Positions 18,337 to 26,372 of a stretch of DNA of 64,000 nt are shown here, piece after piece. The notes beneath the pieces were generated by a model. The model saw nothing but the letters and a program-made list of their open reading frames with translations, ran no database searches and was not told where the DNA came from. The first letter of the stretch is position 1. Each line of letters opens with the position of its first letter. This stretch comes from Planctomycetia bacterium. GTDB lineage: Bacteria; Planctomycetota; Planctomycetia; Pirellulales; Thermoguttaceae. The DNA lies in contig JAUNBG010000003.1 in the NCBI GenBank assembly GCA_030527205.1, positions 1-64,000 on the forward strand, read 5' to 3'. A program made the translations under genes and the position numbers.

Positions 18337-18556
18337 AATTTATTCCATATTCGTAATGATTCGAAAAATAATTCGAGTTGTTGGGGATTGCAATGTTAAT
18401 GAGTTATCATTGCCAAACGCTAACGAAAACAACGGGCGATTTTGAACCGGATTGAATAAAAAACAGAATGATTCGTTTTGATCGCGAATTAATAAGAAGA
18501 ATCAAAGATTAAATCATTGAAATTCAAGCCTGTTGCAAAGCCGGGATCGTTGGGGA

Positions 18557-18601
18557 CGCAAACCGGCAACGACCGAAGGGCGAAGTTTGTTGCCCATACC
18601 G
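18557..18601 (+). repeat. Family-2 GC-rich intergenic repeat, copy a
   Basis: Contains CCGGCAACGACC followed by GGCGAAGTTTGTTGCCCAT and ACCG. Other copies share the pattern CCGGCAACGAC..GGATTACGAA..GGCAAAGTCTGTTGCCCATTCCGG. It is preceded by CCTGTTGCAAAGCCGGGATC, a block found again before copy b. Confidence 0.6.
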
Positions 18602-18665
18602 ATTTAATATCAAAATATAGATTTATCAGAAAGCAACAAAATAAACTCGAACCTGTTGAAAATTC

Positions 18666-18745
18666 GGGATCGTCGGTTTTTCGTCAACCAGACGGCAAAG
18701 GCAGGCAGATTACGAAGGGGCAAAGTCTGCGTCTCGCTCAACCGG
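18666..18745 (+). repeat. Family-2 GC-rich intergenic repeat, copy b
   Basis: A longer, diverged copy: GGGATCGTCGG, then GGCAGATTACGAAGGGGCAA, AGTCTGCGTCTCGCTCAACC and GG. It follows copy a by about 65 bases and shares the same left block, so the pair looks like a local duplication. Confidence 0.5.
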
Positions 18746-19109
18746 CTTCTGGATGACCAAAAAAACAAATTCAATGAAAAGCGGGAATATCAGTTATGAG
18801 TCGCTATTTTAGTTAAAACTGTTATTTCCGTTTATCCAGAAATTCCAATACAAACGTCAGAATTTGTCTTTTTTAACAAGAATGACTTCGTTCAAAAGAA
18901 TCTTAATGAAACCAAAAGGATAACAGGCGGGATTCAAAATAAATTCGTTGAAACGAAATAATTATTGATTTCAAATTCTATTAATGAACCGTTCATTTTC
19001 CTAAATCAAAACAAAGAGATAAAGGAAAATGAAAATCAAATTTGTTTCAATGGGGACAGACAAATATTTTGAATGGAAGACGCGAGACGATATTCAAACT
19101 CGTAAACAA

Positions 19110-19535
19110 TTAACGTTTCGAGAATTGTGTTCCTCGTCGAGCTTTTCGAAGTCCATATTTTTTGCGTTCGACTTCTCGAGCGTCTCGAGTCAGCAAACTT
19201 TGCTCGCGTAAAATCGGTTCGATTTCGGGATCAAAACTTTTCAATGCTCGAGCGATTCCCATTTTGCAGGCGTCTGCTTGACCCGTTGTTCCGCCGCCGC
19301 TGACTGTTATAATAACGTCAACGGATTCTTTTTTGTCCGTTGCGACCAAAGGAGCTAAAACAGCTTCGCGAAGTTGAGGCGTTCGGAAGAACTCTTCAAA
19401 TTCGCGATCGTTAATGCTGATTTGACCCTGACCGGCTCGAATTCTGACGCGGGCAATAGAACTCTTTCGACGTCCCGTTCCAAGACTGTCGTTTTTCCCG
19501 TTTCCTTCAATAACGAAATTTCCTCGTTTAATCAT
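19110..19535 (-). CDS. rpsI: 30S ribosomal protein S9
   Basis: A small-subunit protein whose C-terminal tail reaches the P-site tRNA. The product is recognised by GTGRRKSSIARVRI, GQISINDREFEEFF, VSGGGTTGQADACKMGIARAL and the classic C-terminus RRGTQFSKR. I placed the start at the ATG at 19535 (141 residues) with AAAGGA upstream. An upstream in-frame start at 19586 would add 17 residues. It follows rplM on the same strand with a gap of about 116 bases, the conserved bacterial rplM-rpsI order, so the two are probably one operon. Confidence 0.97.
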   Translation of the reverse strand: MIKRGNFVIEGNGKNDSLGTGRRKSSIARVRIRAGQGQISINDREFEEFFRTPQLREAVLAPLVATDKKESVDVIITVSGGGTTGQADACKMGIARALKSFDPEIEPILREQSLLTRDAREVERKKYGLRKARRGTQFSKR

Positions 19536-19651
19536 CGACCTAAATTCCTTTAATATATTCTTTGTACAAATTTTCCCAATAGTCAATTAATCCCAAAATG
19601 GAATGCCTTGAAGAAAAAATTTGAATCGTTATTTGTAACGATAAATGATTG

Positions 19652-20089
19652 TTATTTGATTGCCAATTCAATTGCTTCCGGACATTGCGCTTGATGCGGA
19701 TGTTGATCGCCTGTATAAAGCTTCATTTTTTCAAGCATTTTGCCAGCAAGTTTGTTTTTGGGAAGCATTCGGCGAACAGCTTCTTTAAGAATCAATTCAG
19801 GTTTCTTTGCAAAACGTTCAGCGGCAGTTTCGCTTCGAAGACTGGGATAACCGGTATTCCAAGTATATCTTTTGTTCGACCATTTTTTGCCTGTAAAGAT
19901 AACTTTATCGACATTAAGAACAATGACATAATCTCCGGTATCGATATGGGGCGTATATGTAGGGCGATGTTTTCCCATTAGAATCATTGCGATATCGCTT
20001 GCCAAACGGCCGACAACTTTATCTTTTGCGTCGACGACCAACCATTTTTGCTCAACATCGCCGGGCTTTGCCATAAATGTTTTTTCCAT
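19652..20089 (-). CDS. rplM: 50S ribosomal protein L13
   Basis: An early-assembling large-subunit protein. The 145 residues include WLVVDAKDKVVGRLAS, LMGKHRPTYTPHIDTGDYVIV, KRYTWNTGYPS, AVRRMLPKNKLAGKMLEKMKLY and the terminal HPHQAQCPEAIEL. The first five residues (MEKTF) before MAKPGD could be an extension, since a second ATG is at 20074. AATAGG precedes the first. It leads the rplM-rpsI pair. Confidence 0.97.
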   Translation of the reverse strand: MEKTFMAKPGDVEQKWLVVDAKDKVVGRLASDIAMILMGKHRPTYTPHIDTGDYVIVLNVDKVIFTGKKWSNKRYTWNTGYPSLRSETAAERFAKKPELILKEAVRRMLPKNKLAGKMLEKMKLYTGDQHPHQAQCPEAIELAIK

Positions 20090-20716
20090 CGAACGAACCT
20101 ATTTTCTTTTTTTTATTTTATTTTTGTGAATCGGATTAAATTAAATGAAACAAAACGTCTTCAGAACAGTTCGCGAAAACGCCGGAGAAACAGATTTCCC
20201 ATTCTGAACGGTAAATGGAAAGCTCAGATTTTTGCAAAAAACAATCAGGAGAGCGGCAAAAATCATGAGAGCCCCTTCGATTCACGCCGAAGACCTTCAT
20301 GATGACAAGATGAAATATCGGGGATTTCATCCAAATATAAATAGATCATGAAACATATAGATTAAAATCATTTTAACAATATTTTCAAGGGGGGAGATTG
20401 CAATGGAAAACAATTTTATGAAAAAAAAGCGTTAAAAAGAATCAATCTCTTTTATTTTCTTCAATTTCCTTTATTATTTTAAAATGAAGAAGGAATAGGA
20501 AGTTCTAAAAACCTTAAGAGCGCAGACGTCTCGTCCGCAAGAACTCATTTTAACGACTTTCTCCAAAATGCGTTTATTAAAAAATCCAGGTTTTTAGAAC
20601 TTCCTGAATATTTTAATCAAGCCAGTTGAATAAATCGTTTTTTAGAACTTGATTTGTCGGGCAAAATTCGTTCCTTAAAGATTTTCTCCCTGACTTTTGC
20701 GTTTAGGAGAATTTTA
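20090..20716. other. Intergenic region with a family-1 element
   Basis: A spacer of about 630 bases between the divergent ribosomal operon and hydE. It contains the intact family-1 element at 20497-20605 and a lone half-end (TTTTTTAGAACTTGA) near 20639. I see no gene. AGGAGA just left of 20717 is the ribosome site of the putative leader peptide. Confidence 0.5.
20497..20605 (+). mobile_element. Family-1 MITE-like element, copy A (intact)
   Basis: A 109-bp non-coding element with perfect 18-bp terminal inverted repeats (AGGAAGTTCTAAAAACCT at the left, its exact complement at the right). It is flanked by the 4-bp direct repeat GAAT (20493-20496 and 20606-20609). The inside carries AGACGTCTCGTCCGCAAGAA and a GTTTATTA motif shared by the other copies. 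No coding capacity. Structure and target duplication indicate a miniature transposable element. Confidence 0.8.
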
Positions 20717-20761
20717 ATGATTTTATTGATAAAAGACGCGAGACGGAAAGTCTTCAAATGA
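20717..20761 (+). CDS. Possible 14-aa leader peptide overlapping hydE
   Basis: An ATG with a strong AGGAGA site at 6-9 bases upstream encodes MILLIKDARRKVFK and stops at TGA, which overlaps the hydE start as ATGA. The frame differs from hydE, so it is not an N-terminal extension. It could couple translation of hydE to a short upstream peptide, or it could be chance. Confidence 0.35.
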   Translation: MILLIKDARRKVFK

Positions 20762-21933
20762 TTTCTTTAGACGATATTTTATTTTGGTTGCGCGAAAAAG
20801 ATGCAGACAAACTTCAAGAACTTTGGCAGTTGGCCGACAATGTTCGGCAAAACAATGTCGGTCATTTTGTTCATTTGCGAGGTTTGATTGAATTGTCGAA
20901 CTATTGTCGACGAAATTGTCTTTATTGCGGAATTCGGGCTTCTCATCAAAACATTTCCCGTTATCGACTTTCGATGAAAGAAGCTTTGGAATGCGCGAAA
21001 CTGGCTCACGAATTCGAATATGGAACCGTTGTTATTCAATCGGGCGAAGATTTTCTTCTGGATGAAGGTTTTATTGCGGAATTGATCCAGGAAATAAAAC
21101 GCCGTTTTTCTTTGGCGATAACGCTTAGTTTAGGGGAACGCAACGAATCAGAATGGGTTCGTTGGAAAGAAGCAGGCGCAGATCGTTATTTGCTTCGATT
21201 TGAAACTTCGAATCAACAATTGTTTGAGGCGATTCATCCTCGCGCCGCCGATTCGATTTATCCCAATCGACTCAAACTTTTGCGAACGCTTCGAGAGTTT
21301 GGTTATGAAATCGGAAGCGGCGTTATGATCGGAATTCCTGGACAAAGCGTCTCCGATTTGGCCAACGATATCGAACTTTTTCGCGAACTTGAACTCGATA
21401 TGATCGGTTGCGGCCCTTATTTGGCCCATCCGGAAACGCCTCTGGGTCGTTTGTCGATTCAAAATGGTTTTTGGGTTTCGAATGATTTTTCTTCGCCTTT
21501 AAACTTGACTCAAAATCCCGATTTATCAAAAAATCAATCAAAAGAAATGCAATCAAAAATCAATTCCTTTCGATTTCCCTGCTCCTCCGAACAGGTTGAA
21601 AGTTCAAATGAAATGGCTTTTAAGGTTATTGCATTGGCTCGCCTTGTTTGTCCGACCGCAAATATTCCGAGTACAACGGCCATTGCAACTATCGATGGCA
21701 AACAGGGACGAATTAATGGACTTTCGCGCGGCGCAAATGTTATTATGCCGAATCTGACGCCAATAGAATATCGCAACTTATATGAAATTTATCCCAATAA
21801 AGCCGCGGTTTATGAAACCGCTCAACAAACGCATCAAATGGCGATTGAACAGATTCATTCAATTGGTCGAGAAGCGGGAAAAGGCCCTGGAACGTCGATT
21901 CATTTCGAAAGACAATCCCGTTTCTCAAAATAA
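20758..21933 (+). CDS. hydE: [FeFe]-hydrogenase maturase HydE (radical SAM)
   Basis: A radical S-adenosylmethionine enzyme that helps build the organic part of the [FeFe]-hydrogenase H-cluster. Cys50, Cys54 and Cys57 in SNYCRRNCLYCGIR bind the [4Fe-4S] cluster. RGLIELSNYC, VVIQSGED, ITLSLGERN, WKEAGADRYLLRFET, GVMIGIPGQS and RGANVIMPNLTP follow the HydE pattern closely. A polar insert of about 35 residues (QNPDLSKNQSKEMQSK...) separates the LGRL segment from the C-terminal barrel strands; other HydE proteins are shorter here. hydF, hydG and the hydrogenase itself are not in the window. PylB is the nearest alternative but fits less well. The start at 20758 has GGAAAG upstream. Confidence 0.93.
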   Translation: MISLDDILFWLREKDADKLQELWQLADNVRQNNVGHFVHLRGLIELSNYCRRNCLYCGIRASHQNISRYRLSMKEALECAKLAHEFEYGTVVIQSGEDFLLDEGFIAELIQEIKRRFSLAITLSLGERNESEWVRWKEAGADRYLLRFETSNQQLFEAIHPRAADSIYPNRLKLLRTLREFGYEIGSGVMIGIPGQSVSDLANDIELFRELELDMIGCGPYLAHPETPLGRLSIQNGFWVSNDFSSPLNLTQNPDLSKNQSKEMQSKINSFRFPCSSEQVESSNEMAFKVIALARLVCPTANIPSTTAIATIDGKQGRINGLSRGANVIMPNLTPIEYRNLYEIYPNKAAVYETAQQTHQMAIEQIHSIGREAGKGPGTSIHFERQSRFSK

Positions 21934-22062
21934 CAAAAATAACAAATAATATTCAACTGCTTGTTATTCCGAAGCGAGTTGCATTGGTTGATTCCGTTGT
22001 TTTAATCAAAATATTATTTAAAAATCAAACAAGAACAATTTTCAAAACAGTCAGGAAGAAAA

Positions 22063-23349
22063 ATGCCTTGGTTTCAAGAAGAACGACGTTTGTCAAAAGA
22101 AGATGTTTTAAATTTAACTCGAAAAGCAGCTCAAGAGGCGAAACAGCGAATTGCGTCTGATCCTCAAAAAGTCCTTCTTTTGCCGCCCGATATAACCCGG
22201 GCTCACAGCGGAGCCGGTTGGATTACGGAAGAACTTTATAAACTTTTTGAGGCAACAGCGGATGTTCATGTTATTCCGACGCTCGGGCAACATGTTCCGC
22301 ATACTCCGGAACAAAATCGCTGGATGTTCGGTTCGATTCCAGAAGAAAAGATTCATGCTCATGACTGGCGAAACGGTTCAAAACGAATTGGAGAAGTCCC
22401 GGCCTCATTTGTTCAAAATGTTTCTCAAGGAAAAGCCGATTGGGAGATTCCTGTTGCGTTAAATAAAATGTTGCTTGAAGAAAAATGGGATCTCGTCATT
22501 AATATCGGCCATATTGTTCCCCATGAGGTTTTAGGATTTGCCAATCATAATAAAAATTATTTTATTGGTCTGGGCGGCAAAGAAATGATTTGCGCTTCGC
22601 ATATGATGGCCGCTTGCTGCGGAATCGAAAATAATCTCGGCAATCAATTGACGCCTCTTCGTCGTTGTTATAATTATGCAGAAAAGGAATATTTGAGTTC
22701 GCTTCCTGATTTTTATATTGAAGTTGTTATGGCTTATGACGATAACGGAATCCTTGGGCATACCGGTTTTTATGCCGGCGACGATCTCGAAACTTATTTT
22801 GCCGGAGCCAGAGCGTCAGAAAAACAGAATATAACGATTGTTCCTCCGTTGAAGAAAGTCGTTGCCGTTATGCAGGGCGACGAGTTTTACAGTACTTGGG
22901 TTGCCAATAAGGCCATTTATCGAACTCGAATGGCAATGGCAGACGGCGGAGAACTTCTTATTGTTGCTCCCGGTTTAAAACGATTTGGCGAACAGCAGGA
23001 AGTTGACGCTCTTATTCGACGTTTCGGCTATTCTGGAACAAAAAAAGTTATGGAACTTTGGAAACAAGAACCGATTTTGCAGGATTTAACGCATGGAACA
23101 GCTCATTTGATTCATGGTTCGTCAGAAGATCGTTTCAAAATAACTTATGCGCCTGGACATCTGACAAAAGAGGAGATCAACGGCGTTTGTTTTGGTTATG
23201 CCGATCTTAATGAGACGTTGAAACGATATGATCCGCAAAGAATGAAAAATGGATTCAATGTTATGCCAGACGGCGAAGAAGTCTATTATATCAGTTCGCC
23301 CAGCGCTGGCCTTTGGTCGACAGAGGAAAAACTTCGAAATCGAAATTAA
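22063..23349 (+). CDS. LarA-family nickel-pincer racemase/epimerase
   Basis: A relative of lactate racemase LarA, which uses a nickel-pincer nucleotide cofactor to racemise or epimerise 2-hydroxyacids. The 428 residues carry PPDITRAHSGAG, the His-bearing TLGQHVPHTPEQ, the NIGHIVPHEVLGFANHNKNY block and GLGGKEMICASHM. These positions correspond to the conserved His and Lys region of LarA, the Lys being the cofactor-linking residue. The family includes malate, phenyllactate and sugar-acid epimerases, so the substrate is open. CAGGAAG sits 6 bases before the ATG. No larB, larC or larE, which make the cofactor, is nearby. Confidence 0.83.
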   Translation: MPWFQEERRLSKEDVLNLTRKAAQEAKQRIASDPQKVLLLPPDITRAHSGAGWITEELYKLFEATADVHVIPTLGQHVPHTPEQNRWMFGSIPEEKIHAHDWRNGSKRIGEVPASFVQNVSQGKADWEIPVALNKMLLEEKWDLVINIGHIVPHEVLGFANHNKNYFIGLGGKEMICASHMMAACCGIENNLGNQLTPLRRCYNYAEKEYLSSLPDFYIEVVMAYDDNGILGHTGFYAGDDLETYFAGARASEKQNITIVPPLKKVVAVMQGDEFYSTWVANKAIYRTRMAMADGGELLIVAPGLKRFGEQQEVDALIRRFGYSGTKKVMELWKQEPILQDLTHGTAHLIHGSSEDRFKITYAPGHLTKEEINGVCFGYADLNETLKRYDPQRMKNGFNVMPDGEEVYYISSPSAGLWSTEEKLRNRN

Positions 23350-23776
23350 TCTCGATATCGAAAACCGGAATGGGCGACCGTCTTTGTTTTTTATGTTTTC
23401 TGAAAATTGAATTCTGATTGATTAAATGGCTGGAAAAGTCGGGGAAATCGATAAAACCGTCATTTGTTGTTTGAACAGATAATATTTTTCTGTTTTCAAA
23501 ATTAGTTTTTCCTGATTTTTTCGCTCATTTCGCTAAAATATAGCCAACGTTTTCTTTTTTGTCGAGTTGCAAAAAAATTTCTTTCTCTCTTTTCCAAAAT
23601 TGATCTTGTCGAAATAAAAAATTTTTTCTAGACTTCCGTTTCTTGGGGCCAGGCTCAAGCCAATTGAAAATCCCGCAAGCCGGAACGACGTCAGGTTTCA
23701 AGGGACGAAAAATCTTGCTCATTTCGGTTTCGATTCATTATCTCTTTTGACATTATTGATCAATTTTTGACTTAAA
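23350..23776. other. Intergenic region with a short family-2 repeat and a possible small gene
   Basis: Next to the LarA-like gene is a small family-2 match at 23364-23389 on the minus strand (CAAAGACGGTCGCCCATTCC followed by GG). The rest holds the doubtful small frame 23525-23722 and AT-rich sequence before the SH3-domain gene. Confidence 0.4.
23525..23722 (-). CDS. Possible small basic protein (65 aa)
   Basis: A 65-residue frame beginning MSKIFRPLKPDVVPACGIFN, rich in Lys and Arg. It has no clear ribosome site (GAATCGAAACCGAA before ATG) and I do not recognise it. It is divergent from the SH3-domain gene. The first half has protein-like codon use (Pro, Gly, Cys); the second half is A-rich. 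It may be real, a remnant or chance. Confidence 0.28.
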   Translation of the reverse strand: MSKIFRPLKPDVVPACGIFNWLEPGPKKRKSRKNFLFRQDQFWKREKEIFLQLDKKENVGYILAK

Positions 23777-26188
23777 ATGAATAAAAATACAAAAATAAAG
23801 ACAAGAAGAACAATTTTATTGACTTCGATATCCATTTTCTTTGGAATTTGTCTGACTCAATGTTTTGCTCAGCTTGTCGATTCAAATAATAATATTGAAC
23901 AAAGCGGAATAGTTTCGTTTTCGATTCCATTGAAAACTTCGGCTTTGATTTATTCTGGCCCCGGATCTGATTATTATCCAACCGGAATGATCAATCAGGG
24001 AAGCGAAGTTGAGATATTTTTGCGAAATGAGGGCGGTTGGTGTGCCATTCGACCGCCGCAAGGTTGTTTTTCCTGGATCAGCGGTCAATTTGTTCGCGTT
24101 GATTACGGAAAAATCGGAATTGTAACAACAAATAATAATGAAAAAGAAGTTCCTGTTCGAATTGGCGCTGATTCCGTTTTGAATAGTTCGGTTATTCAAA
24201 TTGGTTTGAAAAATGGCGATAAGGTTCAAATTTTAGGGCAGACAACATTATCAAACGGAAAACAATGGTTTAAAATAGCGCCGCCGGCAGGGGAATTTCG
24301 CTGGATTCATGAAAGTTTATTGACTTCTGACGAATTGATTTCGCAACTTCCCGATCGACTTTTAACGATGGAAGATTATAGACAACTTATTCAAAAAAAG
24401 AATTCTGTTAAATCAACGGTTTCGCAAGATTTTTGTCCAAAGCAGTCGGAATCAGCTGATCATCATTCTTTGTTGCCTGATCAACAGAAGAAAAATAGCC
24501 CCGATAATCAATCGGTATCAGGAAATGATCAGGGGCAACAATCTCCTCATTCCGATCATTTTTCTGCTGGTTCTGCTCATATCGAAAACGGGTTTTTAAT
24601 GACGCAATATCCGGAAGAAGCTCAGAGTTTTTCGTTGCAAGAAAAAGCGGATAATTCGGAAAATAATCAATCCCAAAAACCGATACAGATTATCGCGGAA
24701 CGATTAAAAGATCAAATTCGGCGTCCCGAGAATCCTGAAAATGCGCAAAATCCCTTTTCGCCTCAAGATGTTGATTATAAGCTTCCAATTTGGGATTCCG
24801 AGTTAATGGATGACAATTTTAAATTTGAAGTTGCCCGATTAAATCGCGATCTTTTTCTTTCTGTTTGCAAGAAGGCAGCTCCAGATGTTTTTGAACTTTT
24901 AGAAGATCGCGCTTCAACTCTGTTTCAGGTCGCCCAGAATGACGATCAACGTTACGAAGTCAAAAAAGTTTGGGATTCCATTCAAAAATATCGAAGAATT
25001 GACGATCATTATTTGGCCGATAATCAATCGGAAAGGGATATTTTTTCCAATAATAATTCTTCTTCAGTCCATTTGGTTAGCGGTTCCGTTTCGATGAATG
25101 ACGTTTTGTCAGCCGATCAGGCTCTTTTTCAAAAAAAAGAGAGTTTGGATCCGTTTCCTGTTCCAAATGAAAATGGATCCAATAAAATTTCTTTTGAACG
25201 TCCTGTTCAAACGGTTTCTTCTTTAGAAAACAATCAAGATCAATCGCTTCAAGCGAAAACGTCCAATCGGCCTTCCAAATTGCAATTTGCTTTTTCAGAA
25301 TCGAATAATCCATTTAAAAATCGCAAACGAAAAAGTTTGTCATCAACAGAAAATCGTAACATTTCATCCAATTTATCAACCCGATTGACGACGCCTCGGG
25401 ATCTAAAAATGACGAGTCGCCGCATTCCTTCATTGATTCCTCAAACAGAAGGGCCTCAACTTGTTCCGCCGCATGATTATCAAGCAGTTCCGCAAATAAT
25501 GCGAAATTCGTCGTCCTCTTTAATTGAGAGGGAAGGGGGGAATCAATTGCCTGAGACTAAAGTTGATTCCAAAGAGCCAAATGTTCCTTCAACGTTTATG
25601 GCTCAGAAAAAGGCAGAATCGAATCATTCTTCAGAACAATCGACTGAATTGGGTTGGAAGTCGCCGGATAATATTCGACAGGTTATTGCCGTTTTGACCA
25701 ATGAAATGCCTAATAATAGCGACTCTGTTCAAAAGCCGTTGCCCGATTCTAACGATTGGGTTGACTTAAGCCAAAAGGCAAATATTGCAACTTGGGAAGT
25801 TCCTGCTCATATTTTGGAAAAAAATGAAAAAAACAATCGTTCTCAAACAAATTATTCCAAAGATTTGCTGAAAGAAAACAATTCAGAAAAATCGGTTCGA
25901 TTAAATTCCAAACATCTTAATTCGATTCTCAACGCCGAACGTTCAAACGCTTTTGATGCCATTGGCATTTTAGGTTATTTCCCTAATCGACCTGAAGGTT
26001 TTCCTGTTTATGCGTTGGCTAAAAAATGGGGCGACTCGAACCAAATCGTTTGTTTTGTTGAATCAGAAAAGAATCTTGATCAATTTATTGGAAAAACGGT
26101 TGGGATTAATGGAAAGGAAGCCATATTCAACAACGGAGTTGAAAATAATCGGATTATAACGGCAAAAACGATCTTTGTTCTGCAATAA
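23777..26188 (+). CDS. Secreted SH3b-domain protein with long disordered linker
   Basis: An exported 803-residue protein of unknown role, probably bound to the cell envelope. An N-terminal signal (TILLTSISIFFGICLTQCFAQ) is followed by two bacterial SH3-like domains at roughly residues 50-110 (ALIYSGPGSDYYPTG, GGWCAIRPP, SWISGQFVRV) and 120-180 (VRIGADSV, WFKIAPPAGEFRWIHESLL). Residues ~210-720 are low complexity, rich in Ser, Asn, Gln and Asp, with short helical parts. The last 75 residues fold again (IGILGYFPNRPEGFPVYALA.. FVESEKNLDQFIGKTVGING) and resemble a small beta domain. No Shine-Dalgarno sequence is seen. It is transcribed towards the convergent coaX. Confidence 0.7.
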   Translation: MNKNTKIKTRRTILLTSISIFFGICLTQCFAQLVDSNNNIEQSGIVSFSIPLKTSALIYSGPGSDYYPTGMINQGSEVEIFLRNEGGWCAIRPPQGCFSWISGQFVRVDYGKIGIVTTNNNEKEVPVRIGADSVLNSSVIQIGLKNGDKVQILGQTTLSNGKQWFKIAPPAGEFRWIHESLLTSDELISQLPDRLLTMEDYRQLIQKKNSVKSTVSQDFCPKQSESADHHSLLPDQQKKNSPDNQSVSGNDQGQQSPHSDHFSAGSAHIENGFLMTQYPEEAQSFSLQEKADNSENNQSQKPIQIIAERLKDQIRRPENPENAQNPFSPQDVDYKLPIWDSELMDDNFKFEVARLNRDLFLSVCKKAAPDVFELLEDRASTLFQVAQNDDQRYEVKKVWDSIQKYRRIDDHYLADNQSERDIFSNNNSSSVHLVSGSVSMNDVLSADQALFQKKESLDPFPVPNENGSNKISFERPVQTVSSLENNQDQSLQAKTSNRPSKLQFAFSESNNPFKNRKRKSLSSTENRNISSNLSTRLTTPRDLKMTSRRIPSLIPQTEGPQLVPPHDYQAVPQIMRNSSSSLIEREGGNQLPETKVDSKEPNVPSTFMAQKKAESNHSSEQSTELGWKSPDNIRQVIAVLTNEMPNNSDSVQKPLPDSNDWVDLSQKANIATWEVPAHILEKNEKNNRSQTNYSKDLLKENNSEKSVRLNSKHLNSILNAERSNAFDAIGILGYFPNRPEGFPVYALAKKWGDSNQIVCFVESEKNLDQFIGKTVGINGKEAIFNNGVENNRIITAKTIFVLQ

Positions 26189-26372
26189 ATTGTGCCGATT
26201 ATATCGATTTGAATTGAAGAATCCGTTTCGGTTTGAATGAGTTGTCTGACGCTTTTGAGTTTCGGAAAAAAAGGAATTTTTTGGTTGAAAAATCAAATAT
26301 GGACGACGCAATATATTCTTTTCGAGACAAAGGGGCAGAAACGTTGAGTTTTCCCGAAAGGAAAGAGAAGAA

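Larger units (their letters stand above)
18337..19109. other. Intergenic region with two family-2 repeats
   Basis: No supported gene. Frames such as 18517-18756 only read through the two GC-rich repeats at 18557-18601 and 18666-18745. The remainder is AT-rich. Confidence 0.5.

Noticed and set aside
18517-18756. 79-codon frame in the intergenic region
   Set aside because: Runs through two family-2 repeats; the peptide is a translation of repeat DNA.
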